Of a stretch of 64,000 nt of DNA, positions 1 through 9,720 are shown in pieces. The stretch spans positions 2,782,001-2,846,000 of the forward strand of contig NZ_CP015285.1 in the NCBI RefSeq assembly GCF_001639105.2, given 5' to 3'. Position 1 is the first letter of the stretch. Each line of letters begins with the position of its first letter. The translations under genes and the position numbers were made by a program. Under the pieces are notes generated by a model, which was not told the DNA's origin, made no database searches, and saw only the letters and a program-made list of their open reading frames with translations. The stretch is from Azospirillum humicireducens. GTDB taxonomy: Bacteria; Pseudomonadota; Alphaproteobacteria; Azospirillales; Azospirillaceae.

Positions 1-2229
1 GCCCGCTCGCTGCTGGGCACCGTCGACGCGTTGGGCGCGGCGACCGGCCGCCGGTTGAGCCTGCAGGAACAGCGCAGCGCCCGGCTGGCGGAGTTGAGCG
101 ACGCCCATGCCCGGCTGCTGGCGGCGCTGAAGCCGGACATGCAGGCCTCGCGCGAACAGCTTGCCCAGGCGATCGCTGCAATGGTGGAGGTGACCTCGCA
201 ATCCTCCGAGGCCATCGGCGGCGAGCTGGGGCAGACGGTGATTCCGCTGTTCCAGCTGCGCGGCGCGGAGGCGGCGCTGGCCAAGGCGCTGCTGATCGGC
301 GCCTTCGAGACCGACCGCTCCAAGGTGATGTCGCTGTCCACCGACTTCGATTCGGCGCTGTCCGATCTCCAGGGCGCCCTGCGCCCGCTGGCGAAGAGCG
401 AGGCGGCCGCCCCCGTCATCGCGGCGATCAACGGGCTGGCGGCCTATGGCGACGGCGACAAGAGCGTCTACACCCGCCGCGTCCGCCAGCTGACCCCCGG
501 CATCGGGGAGGCCGAAGCGGGCAAGCTGGCCGAAGCCCAGGCCGCCGCGGTCGACGAGATCGTCCGGCTGGACCGCGACGCCAACAGCCGCATGCTGCCG
601 CTGATGCTGAATTCCCGCGGGCGCATCGCCGAGGCCGGAAACGCCATCGCGGAGCGGATGCAGGATCTTTCCACCAACGTGGTGCCGGAGGCGCAACACC
701 GCTACACCGTGCTGAGCGGTCTGATGGCCGACGCCAACCTGCTGGCCGGCAAGCTGGCCGAGGCCGGCAACGCGGAAACGCCGGCCCGGCTGGCCATCGC
801 GCGCCGCACGCTCGATCCGCTGGCCGCGACGATCCAAAAGACCTTGCAGGAGTCGAAGGGCGATCTGGGCACTGAGGTCAGCCGGCTGGCCGAACGGTTG
901 CTGGCCCTGGGCTTCGGCGATGCCGGCATTCTGGCGCTGCGCGGCGGCGAACTGGCCGCCTATGCCGAGAATGCCGCGCTGATCGAGAACAACCGCAGCA
1001 CCGGCGCCGCCCTGACCGGGATGGTCGACGGGCTGGTGCAGTCGGCCGAAACCGCGACCGCCGAGGGGGCCGCCGCCGCCCATGACGCGCTGGAGCGCAC
1101 CAACGAGATCCAGTTCCTGCTGGCGACGGCCGGCGTGCTGCTGGCCGGGCTGATCGTTACGCTCTATGTCGGGCGCCGGGTGGTCGGCCGGATGGAGGCC
1201 CTTGCCGACGCCATGCGCAGGGTGGCCGGCGGCGACCTGACGGTGGACCAGAAGGCCGACGGCAACGACGAGATCACCGACATGGCCCGCGCCCTGTTCG
1301 TCTTCATCGCCAACGCCCGCGCCATGGAAGAGGCGCACGAGAAGGTGGAGATCGAGCGCCGCAACGCCGCTTCGGCCCGCCGGACCAGCATGCTGGAGAT
1401 CGCCGACCAGTTCGAGCGCAACGTGCTGAGCAGCGTGGAGACCCTGGCGGAGGCCGCCCGCGTGATGGCCGCCCGCGCCCGCTCGCTGACCGACATCGCC
1501 GCCAATGCCAACGACCGGGCCGACGCTGCGATGCAGCTGTCCGGCGAGATGGCGGCGGGGATCCAGCAGGTGGCGACCGCCGCTTCGGAGATCTCGCAGT
1601 CGATTGCCGAGATCAGCAAGCGCACCGGCGAATCCGCCCGCATCATCGGCGACACCGCCGCCGGGGCGGAGCAGGTGAAGGCCACCGTCGCCGACCTGTC
1701 GAGCACGGCGGGGGAGATCGGCGCCGTGGTGGGGCTGATCGACGAGATCGCCGGACAGACCAACCTGCTGGCGCTGAACGCCACCATCGAAGCGGCGAGG
1801 GCAGGGGAGATGGGCCGCGGCTTCGCTGTGGTCGCCGGGGAGGTGAAGGCCCTTGCCGGCCAGACCGCCCAGGCCACCGCCGAGATCGCCCGGCAGATCG
1901 CCGCGACCCAGGCGGCCAGCCGCCAGACGGCGGAGGTGGTGGCGACCATGACCGGCAGCGTCCAGCGCATCGAATCGAATGCCTCGGCCATCGCCGCGGC
2001 GGTGGAGGAGCAGGCGACCATCACGTCGAGCATCGTCGACAGCTCCCACCGCGTGGCCGTCGGCACCCAGGCGGCGTCGGACCATGTCGCCGGCCTGTCG
2101 GAGGCCGCGGCCAAGGTGCGCGCCCAGGCCGGCGACGTGCTGCAGGTGGCGGAAAGCCTGTCGCACGAGGCGACCAGCCTCGGCTCCGCCGTGCATCTGT
2201 TCCTCCAGGAAATCCGGGCCGCGCGATGA
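1..2229 (+). CDS. Methyl-accepting chemotaxis protein, 5'-truncated by the window edge
   Basis: Inner-membrane chemoreceptor that signals to the CheA/CheW array. The frame is open from base 1, so the N-terminus, including the first membrane helix, lies outside the window; the TTG at 31 is not a convincing start. A long helical extracytoplasmic region is followed by a membrane helix around residue 370 of the visible part ([20 protein letters not shown]), a HAMP linker, and the signalling hairpin with its conserved tip ([19 protein letters not shown]). The ligand domain is not recognised. It is one of three such receptors in the window. It precedes the pst operon by about 190 bases and is probably transcribed separately from it. 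Confidence 0.93.
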   Translation, partial: ARSLLGTVDALGAATGRRLSLQEQRSARLAELSDAHARLLAALKPDMQASREQLAQAIAAMVEVTSQSSEAIGGELGQTVIPLFQLRGAEAALAKALLIGAFETDRSKVMSLSTDFDSALSDLQGALRPLAKSEAAAPVIAAINGLAAYGDGDKSVYTRRVRQLTPGIGEAEAGKLAEAQAAAVDEIVRLDRDANSRMLPLMLNSRGRIAEAGNAIAERMQDLSTNVVPEAQHRYTVLSGLMADANLLAGKLAEAGNAETPARLAIARRTLDPLAATIQKTLQESKGDLGTEVSRLAERLLALGFGDAGILALRGGELAAYAENAALIENNRSTGAALTGMVDGLVQSAETATAEGAAAAHDALERTNEIQFLLATAGVLLAGLIVTLYVGRRVVGRMEALADAMRRVAGGDLTVDQKADGNDEITDMARALFVFIANARAMEEAHEKVEIERRNAASARRTSMLEIADQFERNVLSSVETLAEAARVMAARARSLTDIAANANDRADAAMQLSGEMAAGIQQVATAASEISQSIAEISKRTGESARIIGDTAAGAEQVKATVADLSSTAGEIGAVVGLIDEIAGQTNLLALNATIEAARAGEMGRGFAVVAGEVKALAGQTAQATAEIARQIAATQAASRQTAEVVATMTGSVQRIESNASAIAAAVEEQATITSSIVDSSHRVAVGTQAASDHVAGLSEAAAKVRAQAGDVLQVAESLSHEATSLGSAVHLFLQEIRAAR

Positions 2230-2267
2230 GCGGGCGATCCGGGGCGCCTGGGGCCTGAAGCGGGTCG

Positions 2268-2285
2268 GTTTCATAAAACTGACAC
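2268..2285 (+). promoter_or_regulatory. Putative Pho box upstream of pstS
   Basis: Two 7-base repeats separated by four bases, GTTTCAT-AAAA-CTGACAC, match the PhoB binding pattern (CTGTCAT-N4-CTGTCAC) at 5 of 7 and 6 of 7 positions. The site lies 131 bases before the pstS start, in the only gap ahead of the operon. Seen in sequence; binding by PhoB is inferred from the family. Confidence 0.65.
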
Positions 2286-2416
2286 GTAAACAAAACAAAC
2301 CCGTCACCAGCGGTGGCTATGGTCACCGCGACGAAGAAGGCGGGTTACGACCTCCGGCGAAGGCCGGGATTTTCCCAAACCCAACGACACCGTCCAAACC
2401 TATCGGGAGTTTAGCC

Positions 2417-3493
2417 GTGAAAACCATGACCTCGGCGTTCGTTCGCTGCGCCGCCTTCGGTGCCCTGGCCGTTCTGTCCGTGTCGGTCGCCCCGCTGTCG
2501 GTCGCCTCGGCCGCCGACATCTCCGGCGCCGGCGCCACCTTCCCGTACCCGATCTATGCCAAGTGGGCCGACGCCTACAAGAAGGAGACGGGCACCGGCC
2601 TGAACTACCAGTCGATCGGTTCGGGCGGCGGCATCAAGCAGATCAAGGCCAAGACGGTCACCTTCGGCGCGTCGGACATGCCGCTGAAGCCGGAAGAGCT
2701 GGAGCAGGCCGGCCTGATCCAGTTCCCGATGATCATGGGCGGCGTCGTTCCGGTCGTGAACCTGAAGGGTCTGAAGTCCGGCGAGGTCAAGCTGTCGGGC
2801 ACGGTTCTCGCCAACATCTACATGGGCGAGATCACCAAGTGGAACGATCCGCAGATCAAGGCGCTGAACCCTGACGTCAATCTGCCGAACACCGCCATCG
2901 CGCCGGTGTACCGTTCCGATGGGTCGGGCACCAACTTCCTGTTCACCGACTATCTGTCGAAGACCAGCCCGAAGTTCAAGACCCAGATCGGCGCCAACTC
3001 CTCCGTGCAGTGGCCGGCCGGCATCGGCGCCAAGGGCAACGAAGGCGTGGCCAACATGGTCAAGCAGACGGACGGCTCGATCGGCTACGTCGAATACGCC
3101 TACGCCAAGCAGAACAACATCACGTATGTCGGCCTGCAGAACAAGGACGGCAAGACCGTCGTTCCGAAGATCGAGGCCTTCCAGGCCGCCGCGGCGAACG
3201 CCGACTGGGCCAACTCCAAGGGCTATTACGTCATCCTGACCGACGAGCCGGGTGCGGACAGCTGGCCGATCACCGGCGCCAGCTTCATCCTGATGTACAA
3301 GAACCCGCAGGACGTCGCGGTCTCGGCCGAAGCGCTGAAGTTCTTCGACTGGGCCTACAAGAACGGCGCCAAGATGGCCACCGATCTGGACTATGTCCCG
3401 ATGCCTGAGGCCGTCGTCTCCTTGGTCCAGAAGACCTGGTCGCAGTCGATCCAGGCCGACGGCAAGCCGATCTGGACCGCGTCGGCCAAGTAA
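2417..3493 (+). CDS. pstS: Phosphate ABC transporter, periplasmic phosphate-binding protein
   Basis: PstS captures inorganic phosphate in the periplasm and delivers it to PstCA. The GTG at 2417 is chosen because GGGAG sits seven bases upstream; an ATG at 2426 is the alternative. A signal peptide ends near VASAADISGAG, and the mature protein opens with the family hallmark GAGATFPYPIYAKW. Phosphate-binding stretches such as GSGGGIKQI and RSDGSGTNF are present. The 358 residues are normal for the family. It heads a pstSCAB operon behind a Pho box, so induction by phosphate starvation is expected. A hairpin follows the gene before pstC. Confidence 0.96.
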   Translation: MKTMTSAFVRCAAFGALAVLSVSVAPLSVASAADISGAGATFPYPIYAKWADAYKKETGTGLNYQSIGSGGGIKQIKAKTVTFGASDMPLKPEELEQAGLIQFPMIMGGVVPVVNLKGLKSGEVKLSGTVLANIYMGEITKWNDPQIKALNPDVNLPNTAIAPVYRSDGSGTNFLFTDYLSKTSPKFKTQIGANSSVQWPAGIGAKGNEGVANMVKQTDGSIGYVEYAYAKQNNITYVGLQNKDGKTVVPKIEAFQAAAANADWANSKGYYVILTDEPGADSWPITGASFILMYKNPQDVAVSAEALKFFDWAYKNGAKMATDLDYVPMPEAVVSLVQKTWSQSIQADGKPIWTASAK

Positions 3494-3519
3494 CCACGGC
3501 CAACCCGACCCTGGGTTGC

Positions 3520-3558
3520 GCCGGCGGACGGTGCAATCCGGGGGCATGATCCGCCGGC
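3520..3558 (+). terminator. Intra-operon hairpin between pstS and pstC
   Basis: GCCGGCGGA at 3520-3528 pairs perfectly with TCCGCCGGC at 3550-3558 across a 21-base loop. There is no T-run, so it is more likely an mRNA-stabilising or partial-termination element that raises PstS over the membrane subunits than a full terminator. Function is inferred. Confidence 0.5.
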
Positions 3559-3605
3559 GGGGACGGAAATTTCGCCGTCCCCACCGCACGCCTCACGGAG
3601 CGGCC

Positions 3606-4589
3606 ATGACCGAGATCGCGCTGACCTTGACCGACGCACACGCTTCCACCGCCCGACGGGCCCGCCGCCAGCGCCTGCAGGATGCGGCTTTCCGCAACGC
3701 CACGCTCTTCTTTGCGCTGCTCGTCCTGTTCATTCTGGGCGGCGTCACGGTTTCTCTCATCGACGGCGCGCTTCCGGCACTGCGCGCGTTCGGCTTCGGC
3801 TTCGTCACGACCGAGGTCTGGAACCCGGTGTCGGAGGAATTCGGCGCGCTCGCCCCGATTTACGGCACGCTGATCACGTCGGTCATCGCCATGGCTGTCG
3901 GCATTCCGGTCAGCTTCGGCATCGCGCTGTTCATCACCGAGATGTGCCCGGCCTGGCTGAAGCGGCCGCTGGGCGTCGCCATCGAACTGCTGGCGGGTAT
4001 TCCCAGCATCATCTACGGCATCTGGGGCCTGTTCGTCTTCGCCCCCTTCATGCAGTCGACCATCCAGCCCTTCCTGATCGCCACGCTGGGTCAGATCCCC
4101 GGCATCGGCAATCTGTTCATGGGCCCGCCCTACGGCATCGGCGTGCTGACCGCCGGCCTGATCCTGGGCATCATGGTGCTGCCCTTCATCACCTCCATCA
4201 CCCGCGACGTCTTCGAGACGGTGCCGCCGATGGTGCGCGAATCCGCCTACGGGCTGGGCGCCACCACCTGGGAGGTGGTGTGGAACGTGGTGCTGCCCTA
4301 CACCCGTACCGGCGTGGTCGGCGGCGTCATGCTGGGGCTGGGCCGCGCGCTGGGTGAGACGATGGCCGTCACCTTCGTCATCGGCAACGCGCACCGCATC
4401 AGCTCCTCCATCATGGCGCCGGGCACGACGATCTCGGCCTCCATCGCCAACGAATTCACCGAAGCGGTCGGCGACGTCTACACCGCCTCGCTGGTGGCGC
4501 TGGGCCTGATCCTGTTCCTGATCACCTTCACCGTGCTGTCGATCGCCAAGCTGATGCTGCTGCGCCTGCAGCGCAAGGCCGGAGTCTGA
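3606..4589 (+). CDS. pstC: Phosphate ABC transporter permease PstC
   Basis: One of the two membrane subunits of the high-affinity phosphate importer. The ATG at 3606 has ACGGAG five bases upstream and gives 327 residues, typical for PstC. Six membrane helices can be traced, with the permease coupling loop around [21 protein letters not shown] and the following [12 protein letters not shown] motif. It sits 112 bases after pstS and four bases before pstA, the usual gene order. Nothing is unusual in the sequence. Confidence 0.95.
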   Translation: MTEIALTLTDAHASTARRARRQRLQDAAFRNATLFFALLVLFILGGVTVSLIDGALPALRAFGFGFVTTEVWNPVSEEFGALAPIYGTLITSVIAMAVGIPVSFGIALFITEMCPAWLKRPLGVAIELLAGIPSIIYGIWGLFVFAPFMQSTIQPFLIATLGQIPGIGNLFMGPPYGIGVLTAGLILGIMVLPFITSITRDVFETVPPMVRESAYGLGATTWEVVWNVVLPYTRTGVVGGVMLGLGRALGETMAVTFVIGNAHRISSSIMAPGTTISASIANEFTEAVGDVYTASLVALGLILFLITFTVLSIAKLMLLRLQRKAGV

Positions 4590-4593
4590 GGCC

Positions 4594-5475
4594 ATGAGCA
4601 TGACAAGTTCCGCGGCGCTGGCCGCTCCGGCCGGCGGCCTGTACAACCGCCGGCGCATCGTCAACAAGGTGGCGCTGACGCTTGCGCTGGGTGCTGCCGG
4701 CTTCGGCCTGTTCTGGCTGGTCGCCATCCTGTGGACGCTGCTCTACAACGGGCTGTCGGCGATCAACATCGCCCTGTTCACCGAGAACACGCCACCGCCG
4801 GGCGGCGAGGGCGGCCTGCTGAACGCCATCTTCGGCAGCGTCATCATGACCACGGTCGCCACCCTGGTCGGCACGCCCATCGGCATCATGGCCGGCACCT
4901 ACCTTGCCGAGTTCGGCCGCGACCGCAAGCTGGCCGAAGTGGTGCGCTTCATCAACGACGTGCTGCTGAGCGCGCCGTCGATCATGGTCGGTCTGTTCGT
5001 GTACGAGGTGATGGTCATCCGCATGGGCCATTTCTCGGCCTGGGCGGGAGCCATGGCCCTGGCGGTCATCGTCATTCCCGTCGTGGTCCGCACGACCGAG
5101 GACATGCTGAAGCTGGTGCCGAACAGCCTGCGCGAGGCTGCGGCCGCCCTTGGCGCGCCGCAATGGAAGGTGATCACCATGGTCGCCTACCGTGCCGCCC
5201 GCAACGGCATGATCACCGGCGTCCTGCTGGCCATCGCCCGCATCAGCGGCGAGACGGCACCCCTGCTCTTCACCGCCCTGAACAACCAGTTCTGGAGCGC
5301 GGACATGAACGCGCCGATGGCCAACCTGCCGGTGGTCATCTTCCAGTACGCGATGTCTCCCTATGAGGACTGGCGCCAGCTGGCCTGGGGCGGCGCGCTG
5401 CTGATCACGGTCGCCATCCTGCTCCTCAACATCGGCGCCCGGCTGCTGGCCGGTCTCGGCTCGACGAGAAAGTAA
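4594..5475 (+). CDS. pstA: Phosphate ABC transporter permease PstA
   Basis: Second membrane subunit of the phosphate importer; pairs with PstC and is driven by PstB. It has 293 residues, a short cytoplasmic N-terminus, a first helix from about residue 25, and the inner-membrane permease loop [18 protein letters not shown] followed by [15 protein letters not shown], as in other PstA proteins. It starts four bases after pstC and ends two bases before pstB, so it is cotranscribed and probably translationally linked. Confidence 0.95.
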   Translation: MSMTSSAALAAPAGGLYNRRRIVNKVALTLALGAAGFGLFWLVAILWTLLYNGLSAINIALFTENTPPPGGEGGLLNAIFGSVIMTTVATLVGTPIGIMAGTYLAEFGRDRKLAEVVRFINDVLLSAPSIMVGLFVYEVMVIRMGHFSAWAGAMALAVIVIPVVVRTTEDMLKLVPNSLREAAAALGAPQWKVITMVAYRAARNGMITGVLLAIARISGETAPLLFTALNNQFWSADMNAPMANLPVVIFQYAMSPYEDWRQLAWGGALLITVAILLLNIGARLLAGLGSTRK

Positions 5476-5477
5476 CC

Positions 5478-6341
5478 ATGACGATGACTCACATGGACGC
5501 CAACAGCCCCTCCCACGGCAGCCACGCGATGCCCCCCGGCATGATCCCCGGCGCCGGTGCCGACCGGCCGATTGCCGGTGCCGGCCTTCCCGAGAAGATC
5601 AGCATCCGCAACCTTGACTTCTTCTATGACGGCTACCGGGCGCTGAAGGATGTTTCGCTGCCGCTGTACGACCGTCAGGTCACCGCCTTCATCGGCCCGT
5701 CGGGTTGCGGCAAGTCGACCCTGCTGCGCATCCTGAACCGGATGTACGACCTCTATCCCAAGCAGGTCGCGACCGGCGAGGTCATGCTGGACGGCGTCAA
5801 CATCCTGTCGCCCAAGCAGGACCTGAACCTGCTGCGCGCCCGTGTCGGCATGGTGTTCCAGAAGCCGACGCCGTTTCCGATGTCGATCTACGACAACATC
5901 GCTTTCGGCGTGAAGCTGTACGAGAAGCTGTCCCGCGCCGACATGGACGAGCGGGTGGAGTTCTCGCTGCGCCGTGCCGCTCTGTGGGACGAGGTGAAGG
6001 ACAAGCTGCGCCAGAACGGCATGAGCCTGTCCGGCGGCCAGCAGCAGCGCCTGTGCATCGCCCGCGCCATCGCGGTGAAGCCGTCGGTCCTGCTGCTGGA
6101 CGAGCCGACCTCGGCGCTCGACCCCATCTCCACCGCCAAGTGCGAGGAGCTGGTCGACGAGTTGCGTTCCGACTACTGCATCGCCATCGTCACCCACAAC
6201 ATGCAGCAGGCGGCCCGCATTTCCAACTTCACCGCCTTCATGTATCTGGGCGAGCTGATCGAGTTCGGGAACACGGAAGAGATCTTCACCAACCCGACCA
6301 AGGAAAAGACCTCCGAATACATCACCGGCCGGTTCGGCTGA
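5478..6341 (+). CDS. pstB: Phosphate ABC transporter ATP-binding protein PstB
   Basis: ATPase that powers PstCA. Walker A (GPSGCGKST), Q-loop region ([11 protein letters not shown]), signature (LSGGQQQR), Walker B ([11 protein letters not shown]) and switch histidine (IVTHNMQQA) are all intact. The roughly 40-residue leader before the first strand (IRNLDFFY) is longer than in the E. coli protein, and a later start cannot be excluded. Length is 287 residues. It is the last gene of the operon: phoU, which usually follows, is absent here and a terminator lies about 80 bases downstream. Confidence 0.96.
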   Translation: MTMTHMDANSPSHGSHAMPPGMIPGAGADRPIAGAGLPEKISIRNLDFFYDGYRALKDVSLPLYDRQVTAFIGPSGCGKSTLLRILNRMYDLYPKQVATGEVMLDGVNILSPKQDLNLLRARVGMVFQKPTPFPMSIYDNIAFGVKLYEKLSRADMDERVEFSLRRAALWDEVKDKLRQNGMSLSGGQQQRLCIARAIAVKPSVLLLDEPTSALDPISTAKCEELVDELRSDYCIAIVTHNMQQAARISNFTAFMYLGELIEFGNTEEIFTNPTKEKTSEYITGRFG

Positions 6342-6420
6342 CGCCCATGCTTCGCCGGTCCTTCCCTCCAAGGGTAGGGCCGGCGGCTGTTGGGGTTGTG
6401 TCACGGAGTGGATCTTGAAT

Positions 6421-6450
6421 GCGGCGGCGGCTCAACCGGCCGCCGCTTTT
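6421..6450 (+). terminator. Rho-independent terminator of pstSCAB
   Basis: GCGGCGGC at 6421-6428 pairs with GCCGCCGC at 6439-6446, followed directly by TTTT. It lies about 80 bases after pstB. Confidence 0.8.
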
Positions 6451-6534
6451 CTTCGAGTATGAGGTCTGCCGGCTGCGCGGGAACCGCTTGCGATCCACGA
6501 TTCCATTCGGCGCCGGAATTCGGCCTTTTATTTC

Positions 6535-6550
6535 CATAAGCGAACTTATG
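6535..6550. repeat. Palindrome CATAAG-N4-CTTATG
   Basis: A perfect six-base inverted repeat with a CGAA loop, in the AT-richest part of the gap about 200 bases before the DUF1275 gene. It could be an operator, but no regulator is known; chance is possible for such a short repeat. Confidence 0.35.
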
Positions 6551-6748
6551 TGCCGCAAGTTTGTAGGCGCAATGTCAAAATGTCAGTCCCTCGCAAGATG
6601 GAACTGTCAGCGCTCGCGTCGGCAGCGCTTCCACTCCGGCAGGATGTGCAGAATTTTCCAAGCCGGCCGTGAACCGACAAGACCGTCGTCGCGGCTATGG
6701 CCGATGCTGTCGCTTCACGCATCGGAAAACACTGGGAAAGCGACAGCC

Positions 6749-7453
6749 ATGTCCGCACCGGCCGCAACCGGCAACTCGCCCCTGCCCTGGCTTCTGATTC
6801 TGCTGTCGGTGACGACGGGGCTGGTCGACGCCGTCAGCGTCCTCGGCCTGGGCAAGGTCTTCACCGCCAACATGACCGGAAACGTCGTCTTCCTCGGCTT
6901 CGCCGCAGCCGGCACGCCGGGCTTCCTGGTCATGCCGGCGATGACGGCGCTGGCATCCTTCCTTGCCGGAGCCCTGATCGCTGGACGGGTCGGCCGGATG
7001 CTGGCCGGACGGCCGATGCGGCACTGGCTGCTGGCGGCGGCCCTGTTCGAAACCTCGCTGTTCTGGATTGCCGCGATCATCGCCGCCGGGTTCGATGTCG
7101 GCGCGCAGGCTCCCGCTTCCGGCCTGTATGCGATCATCGCCCTGACCGGGTTCGCCATGGGTTTTCGCAACGCCACGGTCCGGCAATTGAAGGTTCCCGA
7201 CCTCACCACCACGGTCCTCACCCTGACCCTGACCGGGCTGGCAGCGGATTCCAGCCTTGCCGGCGGTGCCAACACCAACGCGCGGCGGCGCATCGCCAGC
7301 GTTGCCGCGATCCTCCTCGGTGCCGCCATCGGCGCCGTCATGGTGACGCAGAGCGGTCTGGTGCTTCCGCTGGTCGTCGTCGGCGCGCTGGTGCTGGCGG
7401 GCACCGCGGTCTGCGCGCTCCATCCGGTGGCGGCCACGCCGGCCGCGGCCTGA
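6749..7453 (+). CDS. YoaK/DUF1275 family membrane protein
   Basis: Small integral membrane protein of unknown function in the DUF1275 (YoaK) family. The ATG at 6749 has GGGAAAG eight bases upstream and gives 234 residues. About six hydrophobic segments are visible. Family signatures are the N-terminal TTGLVDAVSVLGLGKVFTAN and MTGNVVFLG stretch and the central GFRNATVRQLKVPDLTTTVLT stretch, read in parts. It is followed 17 bases later by a TMEM175-like gene, so the two may be cotranscribed. Physiological role cannot be read from the sequence. Confidence 0.88.
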   Translation: MSAPAATGNSPLPWLLILLSVTTGLVDAVSVLGLGKVFTANMTGNVVFLGFAAAGTPGFLVMPAMTALASFLAGALIAGRVGRMLAGRPMRHWLLAAALFETSLFWIAAIIAAGFDVGAQAPASGLYAIIALTGFAMGFRNATVRQLKVPDLTTTVLTLTLTGLAADSSLAGGANTNARRRIASVAAILLGAAIGAVMVTQSGLVLPLVVVGALVLAGTAVCALHPVAATPAAA

Positions 7454-7470
7454 CGCCGGAGATCGGAGCC

Positions 7471-8046
7471 ATGAAGGCTGGCCGGCTGGAGGCGTTCACC
7501 GACGGGGTGGTGGCGATCGTCATCACCATCATGGTGCTGGAACTGAAGGTGCCGGCGGACGGCAGCTTCGCCGCGCTGGCGGAGCGCATTCCAGTCCTGC
7601 TGGCCTATGTGCTGTCCTTCATCAATGTCGGGCTCTATTGGAACAACCATCACCACCTGCTGCAGGCGACCGCGCGCATCGACGGGCGGGTTCTATGGGC
7701 GAACCTGTTCCTGCTGTTCTGGCTGTCGCTGGTGCCCTTCGTCATCCGCTGGCTCGATGAAAGCGCCTTCTCGCCGGTGGCGACGGCGGCCTATGGCGTC
7801 GTCCTCGGCATGGCAGCGGTCGGCTACAACCTGACCGAACGGGCGATCGTCGCCTGCGACGGCCGGGAGTCGGCGGTGGCGCGGGCCATCGGCTCCGACC
7901 TGAAGGGAAGGATCAGCATGGCGCTCTATGCCTTGGCCATTCCCGTGGCGTTCGTTCTGCAATCGCTCTCCGTCCTGCTCTACGTCCTCGTGATCCTGCT
8001 GTGGCTGGTGCCGGACCGGCGGATCGAGCGTGCCCTGGAGGAATGA
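7471..8046 (+). CDS. TMEM175 family (DUF1211) potassium-channel-like protein
   Basis: Membrane protein of 191 residues with the TMEM175 hallmark near the N-terminus: R-x3-F-[ST]-D-G followed by AIVITIMVLELKVP (here RLEAFTDGVVAIVITIMVLE, with T in place of the usual S). Bacterial members have one six-helix repeat and assemble as tetrameric potassium-permeable channels; this length fits. GGAG at 7465-7468 precedes the ATG. It converges on the ferric-reductase-like gene with only seven bases between stop codons. Ion selectivity is inferred from the family only. Confidence 0.85.
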   Translation: MKAGRLEAFTDGVVAIVITIMVLELKVPADGSFAALAERIPVLLAYVLSFINVGLYWNNHHHLLQATARIDGRVLWANLFLLFWLSLVPFVIRWLDESAFSPVATAAYGVVLGMAAVGYNLTERAIVACDGRESAVARAIGSDLKGRISMALYALAIPVAFVLQSLSVLLYVLVILLWLVPDRRIERALEE

Positions 8047-8053
8047 CGGGCGA

Positions 8054-9394
8054 TCACCGCATTTCGAAAAGCTCCTGGTGGAAACGCCGGTTCACCGGCA
8101 GTCCCTGGGCTGCAAAATCCTTCCGCAGCGCCTGACCGAAGCCTGCCGGGCCGCAGAACCAGATGCTGGCGTCGCGCCAGTCCGGCACTGCCGCGCGGAT
8201 GCGCTCTCCATTCAATCGGCCGTCGCGACCATCGACGAGGACATGGAGGCACACGTCCGCAGCCGCTGCGTCGGCGCTGAGCTTGGCGATCGCATCCCCG
8301 TCATAGTCGTGGGTGGTGTGGAAGAAGTGGATGGCCTGCGGCGGCCGTTCGGGGTGCATGGCCAGATACTTCATGCGGGCGATGAAGGGCGTCACGCCGA
8401 TGCCGCCACCGACCCAGATCTGCCGAGGACGGTCGTCATCGAAGGTGAAGCAGCCATACGGTCCCTCGACCGTCACCGCTTGACCGACCCGCAGCGTTTC
8501 CCGCAGGCCCCGCGTGTGGTCTCCCAACGCCTTGATGACGAAGGTGATGCGGTGCCCGGCCCCGTTCCAGGCGGAAGCGATGGTATAGGGATGGGCGCCC
8601 TCGGCCATATCGGACATGGCGAAGGCGAACTGGCCCGCCTTGTGGCCCGGCCATCCCCGCGGCACGTCGATCTCGGCTTCGATCACCCGCAGGCCGGGAT
8701 AATGATGGAGAGCGCAGACCGTACCCGCGACCCTCCGGCCGGCGGCGATGCGGCCCGTCAGGACCATGACGGCAGCCCATGTGCCGGCGGCAAGCAGCAG
8801 CCCCATCACCCAACCGACCGGCGCCGGCCAATAGGAGAATTTGGTGAGCACGACCGTGTGGAACACCAGCACCAGATAGGCGATCGCCAGCAACCGGTGG
8901 GTCTTGTAGAACAGCCGGTATGGAATGCTCCTGATCAGGGCAAGCGCGATCAGCAGCAGGACGGCGTAGAAGGCCCACTCGCCGATTTCCTCCGCGGTGC
9001 CGCGAAGCTCCATCAGCGACTGCGCCACGGGATTGGCTGGCTCTGCACGCGGGCCGCGGTGCGGCCGGTCCAGCCATCCCCAGCCCACCGCCCATTTCGC
9101 TCCCTGCGCCCAAAGCCAATGGATGACCGCGAACACGAGAGCGCCGATGCCCAGCCATTTGTGCAGGCGGTACATCTTGTCGAGACCGCCGAACCATCTC
9201 TCCGGCCAGCGGGGGCGTAACGCCAGGACCATGGCGACGCTCATGCAGCCGATGGCGATCAGGCCGCTGTGCTGGACCATGGCGGAGCGGAGCGCGAAAT
9301 AGCCGGTCCACTGGAACACCGAGGCGTCCGCGGCGAGCCATGGCACCGTCAACAGCGCCAGCAGGCCCCAAAAGGAAAGCTCGATCTTCCGCAT
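8054..9394 (-). CDS. Ferric-reductase-like transmembrane flavocytochrome
   Basis: Predicted membrane oxidoreductase of 446 residues that moves electrons from NAD(P)H through FAD and haem across the inner membrane. The N-terminal half holds about six helices with paired haem histidines (HKWLGIGALVFAVIH and HRLLAIAYLVLVFH). The C-terminal half is a ferredoxin-reductase module with HPYTIAS for FAD, VGGGIGVTPF for the nucleotide and a terminal FCGPAGFG motif. A strong GGGAGGAGG precedes the start. The family includes metal reductases and NOX-like enzymes; the acceptor is unknown. It is divergent from the MFS gene. Confidence 0.87.
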   Translation of the reverse strand: MRKIELSFWGLLALLTVPWLAADASVFQWTGYFALRSAMVQHSGLIAIGCMSVAMVLALRPRWPERWFGGLDKMYRLHKWLGIGALVFAVIHWLWAQGAKWAVGWGWLDRPHRGPRAEPANPVAQSLMELRGTAEEIGEWAFYAVLLLIALALIRSIPYRLFYKTHRLLAIAYLVLVFHTVVLTKFSYWPAPVGWVMGLLLAAGTWAAVMVLTGRIAAGRRVAGTVCALHHYPGLRVIEAEIDVPRGWPGHKAGQFAFAMSDMAEGAHPYTIASAWNGAGHRITFVIKALGDHTRGLRETLRVGQAVTVEGPYGCFTFDDDRPRQIWVGGGIGVTPFIARMKYLAMHPERPPQAIHFFHTTHDYDGDAIAKLSADAAAADVCLHVLVDGRDGRLNGERIRAAVPDWRDASIWFCGPAGFGQALRKDFAAQGLPVNRRFHQELFEMR

Positions 9395-9720
9395 GGCGAC
9401 CCTCCTCCCGCTGCGTCGTCGACGAGGCGGCGCGCATAAATGATTTTGCTAATGATAGCCGCGGGCAAGCCAAATCCCCGAAATGCAGCCATTCGCGCCC
9501 GGCGCAGGTGGCAAATCCGCACAGTGCATTGGCAGAGTCGGCTGTCTGCGCGTTCCCCGAAATGCATCCGCGGTCGGAATTATTTCGCTTCACAACCGAA
9601 GTTCCTCCGCCTATGATAACGCTTTACCCTCCAATCGCGTTCCGGCTGCCATTTCGCCCGGCATCGCGTTTTCCGCCCGGTTGGGGCATAGTCACCCGTC
9701 GTGTTTCGCAAGGCTTCTCC
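9395..9720. other. Divergent promoter region between flavocytochrome and MFS genes
   Basis: About 325 bases without a supported gene. The part next to the flavocytochrome (9436-9460) is AT-rich and should carry its promoter. No clean regulator site is recognised; a loose resemblance to an iron-box half site was not judged strong enough to annotate. Confidence 0.6.

Larger units (their letters stand above)
6342..6748. other. Intergenic region after pstB
   Basis: About 400 bases with no convincing gene. It holds the pst terminator (6421-6450) and a short palindrome (6535-6550). The forward frame that is open across it only becomes protein-like at the ATG at 6749, where the DUF1275 gene starts. 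Confidence 0.7.

Noticed and set aside
1979..2416. Upstream in-frame extension of pstS into the chemoreceptor gene.
   Set aside because: It overlaps the chemoreceptor in another frame; the signal peptide and ribosome site place the start at 2417.
9436..9460. AT-rich stretch with TAATGATA resembling half of a Fur box upstream of the ferric-reductase-like gene.
   Set aside because: Only one half site is recognisable and the second half does not fit; too weak to claim iron regulation.
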